From: Molanna angustata
Lineage: Eukaryota; Arthropoda; Insecta; Trichoptera; Molannidae
DNA: 64,000 nt
Assembly (NCBI GenBank): GCA_963576475.1
Contig: OY754969.1
Location: 31,174,226-31,238,225 of the forward strand
Direction of reading: 5' to 3'
Positions 54,036-64,000 of this stretch are shown here, one piece after another (the first letter of the stretch is position 1; the number at the start of each line of letters is the position of its first letter). The translations under genes were made by a program, and so were the position numbers. The notes under the pieces were generated by a model. That model worked only from the letters and a program-made list of their open reading frames with translations. It did not search any database and was not told the origin of the DNA.

Positions 54036-56304
54036 AAAGGATTGTATGTAAGCAGTTATAATTACACATTGAATTCATTTTAAATTACATAAAATCACAA
54101 AAATACATATATTTTTGGTGGAGTCTGCACATTGATAATTTAATTTAACTTTTCTCTCCTTAATTTAAAGATTTATTTTTAGCGGATTTGATTTATATAA
54201 TTTCTAAATCGATTGTAGTTTTTTTATATTTGTTATAGATACGTAATTTGTGTAATTCTAGACCTTAATAATTGGTTGTTGTAATTCAAGAGGTTGAGTT
54301 TTTTTTATTTTGAAGGATATCCTAACCTACCTTTATTAACTTATAGGAATTCCTTTTACTAAATATCGAATATCTTACAATGAATTTAACAGAGCCATAA
54401 TATTTTGGTTTAAATTAAGTAGACCCCTTCAGTCAAAATATTTCATATTGTGTTTTGTTTCAAGTGGACTTTGGTCAACATTATAGTTTCAACATAAGTG
54501 AGTGTACATACACTCCAAAAATGAAATCAATAAGAAGTGGATCAAATCGAATGTTCGGGAACGTATTTCTATGGAATCCATTTCGATTCGACATATTCTT
54601 TAAACAAATAATATTGGTCATTGTTTTACATTCGGGAGCAAATTGAGTTTTGAAATATAAAAGAATTTAAAAAATATAAAATATTGTTCATGGAAAACTA
54701 TTCAGATCTAAGTTGACGAACTTTACAGAAATTATATCAATATGAGACAGTAAAATGTTAAGTAAGGCTTTACAGATGACACAATTTGTTTGGTACACAC
54801 ACTAAACAAACATAATACGCTTTACGACAAAACTAGTAGAATATACTTGTCACTTGATACCTGTTGGGAATTCGATGTAACACGCTAAAAAATCACAACT
54901 TTGTTGTTGAAAGTAAAAATAATGATATGACATTAATTTTATGAGATTATATACAAAACTTATTATAATATCGAGATAATTAATTGTTAACAGAAACTAT
55001 GATTCAAGTAGTAAGAGAAAGTTCAACAGTAACATATCTCCTAGGAATCGAACCCATATAATATTATTCACAATCGAATAACGATATTATCGTTACAGTC
55101 GAAGTATTATAGTATAATCCATAACAATTAATAAGATATTATTTATTGAGTTATAGTAATGATTACTTAAGGTTTTAATACCGCCAAAATCACCCAAGTA
55201 TAACGCCGCAGGTAAGAAGTTAGAAATTTAACTAAGAAATTGTATTTAAACCTATAATACGTGCAACTTCAATAGCCCAAAAATATTATAATGGTAATAA
55301 AATATTCTAAATTGTTCTAAGGAGTGTAATTATCGTTAATTTTCCGGAAGAACACCTTAATATATTAAATGAGGATTTTCGTAGAAGACTATTAAAGGCT
55401 TAGAAAGTAAGAAGGGAAGGAAGTGGATTTTGGGCGAATACATAGGAAAGGAAATATCAAATAAAGTTAACCAATACGCGCTTAACCAAGAAGGATACAA
55501 TTGTTTTTTTTTTATTTCATAGAAGACACACACGATCCAAGATAAGGATAATTTGATTATTTCTGGAGTCGTTTGAGTAAAAGTATCATCTTAAATTGAA
55601 TGTTTTCTAAACTCTGTTTTAAATAGCATAGTAAATGTGATCTTTGCTGATAAAATTTCCACTTTTTTTATATTTTAAACAGAACGATGTACATAAAACA
55701 AAGCTCAAATTATTAAGTACAAAACAAGATTAATAAACCTGTAAAGTAGTCAAATTTTCAACACAGAGTTTTGAACAATTTGTAGCGGTCAGTGAGATCT
55801 AAAATAATTAATGGCATGGAGCTTTTAGAAGGAAATTCGAGGAAATATCAATTTCTATGCAGGAACAAACCAAGAACAGTGATTGATTTTAAATACACTC
55901 ATGCGTTATAAAAACGGGTTCGCAGAAAAGCCAATATACAGAGGATGTCGATAAGAATATGAATATACACAGTTTTAGTCTGTATTTTATTAGTTGGGGT
56001 TTGTGGAGCGATCAATTCAAGAATCTAAAGTGAGACAAATTGTTATTGCCTGCGTGTAAAATAAATATTTGAATTGAAAATATTTGACTTGGTTGCTGGA
56101 AAAGCATTATGAAATAAACATATAAGAGTTGTTGTCATCAGAACTTGCGCAAACGATTTGCATTCTTTTTCATATTAAAGATATTCAAATTTAAGTAAAA
56201 AACAGAAATATTTTTTCATATTATACCCTTTCATGATAAATTCTCGGGAAAATAACATATTTAATGTAATATAAGCAAATGTTATTTATACTTATTGAAA
56301 GAAT
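54036..56304. other. Long AT-rich spacer
   Basis: No gene seen; short frame 54455-54646 has no motif. No repeat unit found. Confidence 0.35.
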
Positions 56305-56735
56305 AGTTATGGCAGGTAATATAATAAACGGAGCGGTTAGACCAGTAATTTCCGATCAAAGGATATCAAAGGAAGCCAAAATATATAATGCGAATGTATT
56401 GCCTACTTTGACGTGCCAGTGAGACATGGACGTGGCAAAAGACGCACGAAAGTAAAATAAACACCGTAGAAATGAGATCACTAAGAAGAGAATGTAATAG
56501 AACGCCAAATGATAAAATTAAAAATGAAAACATAAAACATAATGCAAGATGAAGAAGGATATTATAAGTAAAATGAAAGTTAATGATTAGGGTATATTAA
56601 AAGAATGAACGATGAACGGTTGACCAAAAAATTATGCATGGTGTAAGAGATGGAGTTAATAGCAGCCCCCCCCCCCAGAAGGGATGGTATGACCATGAAT
56701 GATATTTTGAAAGAAGATAACATAAGGAGCTTGAA
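56305..56735 (+). pseudogene. RTE-like LINE C-terminal fragment, heavily decayed
   Basis: DNA parallels 9900-10400: GTTATGGCAGGTAATATAAT...CGGAGCGGTTAGACCAGTAA, TGAGACATGGACGTGGCAAA, AGACGCACGAAAGTAAAATA, then TGAACGATGAACGGTTGACC and GATGGTATGACCATGAATGA. It carries many indels, including a 13-C run near 56669. The Jockey/CR1-type LINE begins directly downstream and may have truncated it. Confidence 0.75.
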
Positions 56736-56739
56736 AAAT

Positions 56740-58822
56740 TGATTGTGTGCAAAATTTTCCGTCTTACCACTCAACACACCAACTATGCTCAACATGCAAC
56801 AATGTACAGAATCTGTAATACATATAATAGGCATTTCCAAGAGATTGACATATTCTTACTTCATCGTCATAAATTCACATCTTTCTGTATATGACTGGTC
56901 TTTCTTAAAACATTGTGATGATGTAGACACAGCAACCGAAGAATTCTATACTTCGATAAATAGTATAATTAAATCTCACGTCCCTGCAAAATTATTAAAA
57001 ACGATAATTTTCCAGTTTGGTTTTCACCTCCACTGAAGAAAATTTACAAAGAAAAACTTAAAGTGCATAAAAGATGGAAAATATACAATAACCCAATAGA
57101 CTATGCCGAATTCACACTGCTTCGATCCCGTCTAAAGAGGGTTCAAAAAGATTGCTATGATCAATACATTACCGCTGTTCAAAATGACATACATAATAAC
57201 CACAAAAAACTATGGACATATAAAAATAGCAAAAGTCAAAACAAACAAATACCTCAAACAATGTTTTTGGACGGCAGATCCGGTAGCGGTGGAACAAAAG
57301 TCAGTCAAATGTTCTCCGAATATTTTAATTCTGTATTCGAAACAACACCTTATCATAATACCGCAACAATCAATCTCGGTGATAACATCACGTCATACAA
57401 CGACTTTGAAGGAATAGGGCATTTAGCAACTAACGAAACAGAAGTCTGCAATTACCTTAAAAAAATTGACACAAAGAAAGGTTGTGGTAATGATGGAATA
57501 CCACCATCTTTCATCCAAAAATGTGCGCAATACCTTGCAAGTCCAATAACCACGATATTTAATAGGTCTTTCTCGGAAAACACGTTTCCTCAAAAATTAA
57601 AAGAAGCATTAATTATCCCTATTCATAAATCCGGACCAAAAAATAATATAAAAAATTATCGCCCGATATCAATTTTATCTACAATAAGTAAAATTTTTGA
57701 ACGCATAGTGTATGATCGGATTTATCCTATTATAGTAAAAAAAATCCCAAGCCAACAACATGGTTTTTTAAAACATCGATCTGTATTATCTAATCTACTT
57801 ATCTACAATGAATTTATTTCTCGTAATATGGATGATAAAAACCAAGTGGATGCGATATATACAGATTACTCTAAAGCCTTTGATAAAGTAAATCACTTAA
57901 CACTAATTAAAAAGCTTGAGGAAGTTGGAATCCATGGTGACCTACTCAGATGGTTTAAATCGTATATTACCAAAAGATTACAATCTGTAGTAATTGAAGG
58001 CTTTAAATCAAACTTCACATTAGCCCCCTCAGGAGTTCCGCAGGGCTCTATATTGGGACCGTTACTATTTAATGCTTACATTTATGATATTTACAAATGT
58101 TTCAAACATTCCCAATTTATAGCCTACGCGGATGACATGAAAATTTATAAATCCATACGTTCACTTTCCGAATGTCACGAACTTCAAGACGACCTAAATA
58201 GACTCCTTGCATATTGTCTTGTAAATAGATTGCAATTGAACACCTCAAAATGTTTTAAAATTACATTTACACGAAATAGACAGAAAATCTACTATAACTA
58301 CACAATCGATGATAACATACTTACAACTGTTGACAAAATTAAAGATTTAGGAGTTATCTTCGATTCGAAGCTCACATTTAACGCACATATAGACGCAATA
58401 ATTGACAAAGCTTTTAAAATGCTCGGATTCATAGCACGCTTATCGAAACCTTTTTACAATACTCAAACTCTTCTTGTTTTGTATACAACCTACATAAGAC
58501 CGATTCTGGAACATTGCACCCCGATCTGGTCTCCTTTTTATAACATACATATAAATAGAATAGAAAGAGTACAAAAAAGTACCTTAAAACCGTCAACTAC
58601 AAATCACACCTTCATTTTCTTAACTACACAGAATCCAGGAAATTTCACGGCCTTGAATCACTCGAGAACCGAAGAACTCATAACGACCTATCACTTCTTC
58701 ATAAAATAGTTAATAATTTTTTTTATGCTCCCCAAATAATAAGTAATATACTGTTTCATGTGCCAGGTAGAACAAGCAGACACTCAAATCTATTTCATAT
58801 TCCACACTGTAGCACTGTATAT
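56740..58822 (+). pseudogene. Jockey/CR1-type LINE reverse transcriptase, broken by two frameshifts
   Basis: A linker region (CDDVDTATEEFYTSINSIIK at about 56910-56970) shifts frame near 57010-57015 into the main frame. The 548-codon frame 57063-58709 holds the RT: NYRPISILSTISKIFE (199-214), FLKHRSVLSNLL, DYSKAFDKV with Asp268, PSGVPQGSILGPLLFNAYI and AYADD at 354-358, so the catalytic residues are intact. Near 58576 it shifts again; the other frame continues to about 58822 with the NYTESRKFHGLESLENRRTH, HKIVNNFF and FHIPHCSTVY segments. The endonuclease domain and the extreme C-terminus are missing. It could not make the whole protein. Confidence 0.92.
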
Positions 58823-59100
58823 GTTTTTTTTTTTAAGCTAACTTGTCCTTTTTTTATTTTACGCATGTTGTTTAATTAACTTTTTAACTCACTCCACTGT
58901 ATATGTTTTTTAAGCTAACTTGTCCTTTTTTTATATTACGCATATTGTTTAATTAAGTTTTTAACTCACTCCACTATATGTTTTTTAAGCTAACTTGTCC
59001 TTTTTTTATATTACGCATGTTGTTTAATTAAGTTTTTAACTCACTCCACTGTATATGTTTTTTAGGCTAACCTGTCCTTTTTTTATATTACGCATGTTGT
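58815..59100. repeat. 76-bp tandem repeat at the LINE 3' end, nearly four units
   Basis: AAGCTAACTTGTCC starts at 58835, 58912, 58987 and (as AGGCTAACCTGTCC) 59064: spacing 77, 75 and 77 bp. Each unit has CTCACTCCACTGTATATG and TACGCATGTTGTTTAATTAA. The array begins exactly where the RT reading frame ends. Confidence 0.93.
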
Positions 59101-59180
59101 GGGAACTATTTTGGCAAATTACTGATATTTGTTATTGTTTTTGTTTATGGATTATAAATTGCTGTATGTTTCCCCTTAAA

Positions 59181-59256
<76 letters not shown>
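59181..59256. repeat. (AAAT)n LINE tail
   Basis: About 18 uninterrupted AAAT units follow GCTGTATGTTTCCCCTTAAA, marking the LINE 3' end. Confidence 0.95.
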
Positions 59257-59257
<1 letters not shown>

Positions 59258-59457
59258 CAAATTTAACACTTAATTATACTGACACATTTATATATGCAAT
59301 TTCACACATCATTCACACAATATCTCACCATAATATGTAACCATTCCTAATATATCTTAATATACTACAATAACTTCAGCGACAACCTGTAATTGGCTTT
59401 ATTCTTAATCAAATTATCTTTATGTTTTATAATTTATTATATGCTGTATGTTGTCCT

Positions 59458-59488
<31 letters not shown>

Positions 59489-59489
59489 T
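59257..59489 (+). pseudogene. Second LINE 3' end with its own AAAT tail
   Basis: ATTATATGCTGTATGTTGTCCTTT at about 59436-59459 closely resembles the first 3' end (GCTGTATGTTTCCCCTTAAA) and is again followed by AAAT units (59459-59489). The 200 bp before it would be 3' untranslated sequence of a related element. Confidence 0.6.
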
Positions 59490-62400
59490 AGCAGTATAGT
59501 GATCGGCTTGCATCTGCTTACACTGTAAGGGACATGGTGAGATGGTATGTATGTAAACATTTTATAAATGAACACGCACTCGAAATCAAGTTGTCACATT
59601 CTGGACAAATGTGAAATAAATAGCTAGGTAAACATGTACAATTATATTTATTAATGATACTAAACTTAATGCAACACATATATATATAAGTCGGCGGGAG
59701 GAGCCATTGTATTTTACCTACACTTTTCAACAACAATGTAGGTTGGATGTTTATTATTTTCTGTTATACCTTAACTTGTTTTCTCACTTTTTCGGCATTG
59801 TTATAACAAGACAAGTCGTTACATAAACGGACTAAAGGAATTTAAAAATAAAATGAATGGGAACAATGGATGGGTAAAATGGTTCGCCATTAGTGATACA
59901 ACATAATAAATTATTCCTCCACTATTTTGATAAAAACACTTTTTCATTCTATGGCCGAAAATGATTCATCGACGTTACAGTTAGAAAATATCGCTTTTCA
60001 GTCCGAAGTATGGGGGCGAAAATAACAAGAAAAATAGTCAAATTATAATTCTAATGAATAAATTATCCATTTGGTTTCTACTTAATACACCGCGTCAAAG
60101 CATTTTCCAGTTATATTTTGACATACATAAATTTGAATTTAAATTATCGGAATATTGTTAATAACTCGAAACAGAGGCAAACTAGGACGTGTATTTTTTG
60201 GACGAAATCCTCGCGAATGTTACAATAAATTTTAGGAGATATAAAAATAACATGTCAGTATTTCCGAGGACTGTTGATCTTTTTTACTGCGAATCGAAGA
60301 TTTTTTATGCTAAAGATTCTTCATAAATAATGAATTGATCAGTGGCAGGAATTTGTATTTTATTAGAATGAGTTAAATATTTTTGAGAATGGCTAAAGTT
60401 TTGTGTTTTGATGCATTCTCTAGGGGAAAAATGATTTATATATTTATATCAAATAATTGTTCTACATTCATACATAAGAATAAATGATCCTTAATGAAAA
60501 AAAATAGCATTGTTTCATTACGAACTACGATGTTTTTGATATGCTGATAAATATGTTCAAAGTATTGAGTACTTATAAAATTATTTTCTTTCGAAGACCA
60601 GACGTGAAAGCGCTGCATAAAAAACGGTTTTTCAGAGATTTGAACTACAATTTCTTTTAGCATTTATATTATTTTAAAATAATTTTGACTTGAATGAATT
60701 GAGTGATATATAGGTAAATAAGAACTATTAGTAAAAATCGTAGGTAATATAATCCAAACTTAGTTGTCGAGAATTTTATACTTACATATTTAAAGAAGTT
60801 GTTCTTATGCTATCAGAGATCGAAAGGCAGAAATAATTTTAAAATAATTATGAGATTTCATAGTATAAAACATTATTTTAGATTAACATGCACCATTAAA
60901 TTTGAGAAAGACTGTATTTATCGTAACGTTTCGGGCTTAATACACTCTTCACCATCGGGGAGAATACCACACTTTGAAATGAGTTACATTTAAATTTCGC
61001 GGTTTTTTCGGGATTAATTTCTTGAAAATAACCCTTCTTATATTACCAAATAATGAACAAAAGATTTAACTTGTTGCAAACGACTCCACAATACAAAATT
61101 CAACTTTTAATCAAAAATACGTCAGTTTGTGGTTTTATACAATGAAACCAAAATAAGCCGTTAAGTTTAAATAATAGTAGGTATTTATTTACCTGCATCA
61201 CAAATTTGTTTCATAATTATTGTACAGGTATGTAAATAACACAATAATATTTATGATTGTTTTATAAATGTACCTTAATAAAGTATGCCGCACAGAAGGA
61301 TCATGGTGAAAAACAAATTGACTATAAATCCTATTGCGAACTAAAATTTTAATATACTTAACTGGAATCTCAGGTCCAAAATTAATTACCATTCATGTAG
61401 CAATAACATGGGTACCGGTTGTAATAAATTTTATATTAGAATTAAATAGTAAATGATGTTGTGTAGGTATTCCGTTGTGAGGGTTAACCAACTGCTATTG
61501 AAGAAATAAATTATCCGTTGTATAGTGAAGCTATGATTAATTTGCACATAACCAATGATATTATTAAGTATTCCAATATTTCGAAAAGCCTCCAATATTA
61601 AAATAGCAGAAAAACGCATTTATGCGATGATGCATCGATGAAAATGAAACGAAAATTGTACTACAAATGATCAGATAACTTTAGGTACAGTTAAAGAGGT
61701 CATTGGATTTTTCTTATGTTATTCACATCTTTTCACAGTTATTTAAAGAGGCCAATTTTGTTTCTTTTATCCAGAAGGGTAAATGAAAAGCTTATTTACT
61801 AAATTATCATTTTTTCAGTTCTATTTTCTTATTTTTTTACATATAGACATATTGTTTTATTTCAATTGAGTATTATAATGAAAAACGTTTTAAGATCACA
61901 AGGTTGTTATGTGACGCCTAAGTTGCTTTATTATAATTGTATATTTTTATAATCACATATATGTATATTATATTTTTGAATATAAAATAGGTGCATACTT
62001 ATACAGTACATACTCAATCACATCATTAACTAACACCAATTTGATCTTAAGAGTTCATAAAGAAATTCAGTATGACATTTCCAAACGTTTAATATATTTA
62101 CATTTTCTATTTTGAATAATTATTTCATACTAAACACAACCGATGAAATTCCAATTTTATGAGCACATTTGTAAATTCATTGTAATACATTTACAAAAGT
62201 AATATCAGTTAATTAATCGATGAGCGAAGTAGGTGTATATTTTTTATGTTTTTTATTATTCATCAAATGTCACATCTTTTGATTCCGATGTCCTACGAGA
62301 TCGTGCTATATTTTGTTTCTCGAAATTAATAAAATAACTTTACCCTTTTGTGTCACAATACACATAATAAACTGACAAAGCAACTTATCAAAAGTAAATT

Positions 62401-63419
62401 TGAGGAAAACATCAGAAGTAGCAAGGACAAATTTGATGAAAATATAATCATATGCAAAGATAACTTCGCAATGTAAAATTTTGATTAAATATGTTCAAAG
62501 TTGTTTGTAGATTCCAACTAAATAATTAAATAATGTGGTGGTGAGGTTTGTTACTCCTAAAAGTTTGATGAGCGGTGCTATAATTTGTGTTTAGGTATAT
62601 TCAAGACTTTAGATTATTAAATATTAAAACACAATATAATGATGAAACGTACCTGCACATAAATTCCGAAAATAAATTAAATAAGCAAGATTCTTGGACT
62701 GAGAAATTTAAAAGAGTAATTTTTTAAAGTACTTGTTCGTTCGTTGGGCTAAAGATACTGATAAATTGCAAGAAATAGCTATTTGTATAGAGAACTCAAA
62801 GTTTGATAGTACGTCATGCACACTTACCAATGTTATTACCAACAATACACAGATAATATAGAAGTAAACTTCAAGAATATGACAATTATTGTGATAAATC
62901 ACTGTACCTATTACAGGTACATATTATTATATATTTAAAGAATTTCATTTTATATCTTGATACTTTGCAGCTATTACTTTGTGGTTCATTTTAACTAATA
63001 AACTAAAATAATAACTTCTTTGTTTACACCACTTTTGAGTATTAAATGTTAACCGGTTTCAGAGCTGACCCGCTCCCTCATCCGAACAACCAATTATGAT
63101 GATGATGTAATTTTACACAAACGCTTTGATGTTAACGAAAAAAAGTGTATCTTAAAAAATATTATGTTATGCAGATTAAACAAACATGTTAAAAGAATAG
63201 CAAATGAATTTAATTAAGGCCGCTTTCGGAGGCAGGCGTCAAAAATGGTTTCCGTTAATCATAAATTCTGTTTGGTGTGAAAGGGTCCATATTTTGGAGC
63301 GTGATAATTTTAATTACAGTATGAAGATGGCCAGTTCCTCATCCCGTAGGGGCTAACCACCATTTCGACGGCGAGCTGCATGAACTAACAGTAAACAGAT
63401 ACCGCACTATTTATTTATA
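59490..63419. other. Long AT-rich spacer
   Basis: No gene found in about 3.9 kb. Near 59588-59610 CAAGTTGTCACATTCTGGA is a small match to the 3' half of SINE S1 in the minus sense. Short frames (60436-60663, 60799-60993, 61198-61392, 62708-62902) look random. Confidence 0.35.
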
Positions 63420-63540
63420 GAAAGATTTCTCATTGTCAGCCTTCGTGGTTTAAAAATAAGACATCCCACTCTTGAACCAATGACTGTGAAGACACAGTTG
63501 TTCGATGATTTTTCAGTATGGATTTAAGAGACAATTAGTA
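63420..63540 (+). mobile_element. SINE S1 remnant
   Basis: GTCAGCCTTCGTGGTTTAAA matches the S1 head, and GAAGACACAGTTGTTCGATG then TTTTCAGTATGGATTTAAGA match its body. The B box is destroyed (TCTTGAACCAATGACTG). Confidence 0.55.
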
Positions 63541-63845
63541 GTTAGTTGCTTTAGAAGATACAAAAAAAATAACGTGTGGGTTGTGACCAATGCTATACTT
63601 TTCATTACCAAGTCACTCTACAATCTATTCAAATTATGCATGGGAAATTTTCAGCATTTTCTTGGATGGATTGAGTTTGTTAAATTATTTTTGATTTAAA
63701 TATTTTATTATAGAAACTTTATAATTCTACAATGCTATTTTATGAATATGACGATTTTTAGCAATTAGAAAATAAAAATATAAATTTCAAGTTTCCTGAG
63801 CTAGGGGTCACTTTGATATATTTGACAGTTAAAAAATAAGGAGCA

Positions 63846-64000
63846 CTGCCCCCTAGACAACGTGTCATTTATCTCAAGAAAAGAAACATCAAAAGATAAC
63901 TCAATGTATGGAAGTAACAGTTGCCAGTCACGTGACAACTGTTTCCATGATAAAATATTTAAATCAAAAATAATTTAAGATATCCTTCAAAAACTAATGG
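63846..64000 (+). mobile_element. CTAGACAAC-family MITE, cut by the window end
   Basis: TGCCCCCTAGACAACGTGTC then ATTTATCTCAAG matches an arm of the hairpin MITE at 21204-21372. A centre CAGTCACGTGACAACTG is present, but the second arm is not seen before the window ends. Confidence 0.65.

Overview
The window looks like a transposon-rich, AT-rich stretch of an insect nuclear genome. Evidence for this: tRNA-derived SINEs, 5'-truncated non-LTR elements of several insect-type families with 12-15 bp target duplications, foldback MITEs, a Ty3/Gypsy element, satellites and microsatellites, and no operon-like or densely packed coding sequence. The order cannot be fixed from sequence alone; recurrent TAGGTA-type words and the LINE types fit Lepidoptera but do not prove it. 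I find no convincing host protein-coding exon, tRNA gene or rRNA in the 64 kb.

The main object is a complete Ty3/Gypsy LTR retrotransposon on the minus strand (36742-42641). It has two 200-bp LTRs identical by eye, a 4-bp target duplication (GTAT), a tRNA-Leu-like primer binding site, a polypurine tract, an intact gag (SAP domain, coiled coil, capsid-like region, zinc knuckle) and an intact pol (protease, RT, RNase H, integrase). Pol has an unusual C-terminal extension after the integrase GPY/F module. This is a macrodomain resembling the OARD1/TARG1 ADP-ribosyl hydrolase family, with both family catalytic positions (Lys, Asp) retained, followed by a CCCH zinc finger. This is my best candidate for an undescribed system. 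The element sits inside a copy of a roughly 1-kb inverted-repeat family (R1); another R1 copy in the window shows the unoccupied site.

Layout. 1-9.7 kb: AT-rich spacer, a 57-bp tandem repeat, two LINE fragments, a TIR element and a SINE. 9.7-11.2 kb: an RTE-like LINE inserted next to or inside an older antisense LINE. 11.8-13.4 kb: foldback family M1 with a 31-bp minisatellite, then 34-bp and 23-bp satellites. 14.7-23.4 kb: SINEs, R1 copy A, more M1 copies, two other foldback elements and a CR1/Jockey-type LINE tail. 23.5-29.4 kb: three LINE fragments, a 65-bp satellite and a mariner-type transposase relic. 31-35.4 kb: duplicated 200-bp blocks, 170-bp inverted arms, a 121-bp tandem repeat, a GC-rich block and a CA microsatellite. 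35.7-43.7 kb: a LINE tail, the Gypsy element and R1 copy D carrying a hairpin MITE. 45-54 kb: LINE fragments, foldback elements, a SINE and R1 copies C and B. 56.3-59.5 kb: a broken Jockey/CR1-type reverse transcriptase with tandem 3' repeats and AAAT tails. 59.5-64 kb: mostly featureless spacer ending in a truncated MITE.

Only the Gypsy gag and pol look functional; all other coding traces are pseudogenes. Domain names come from motifs read by eye, not from searches.
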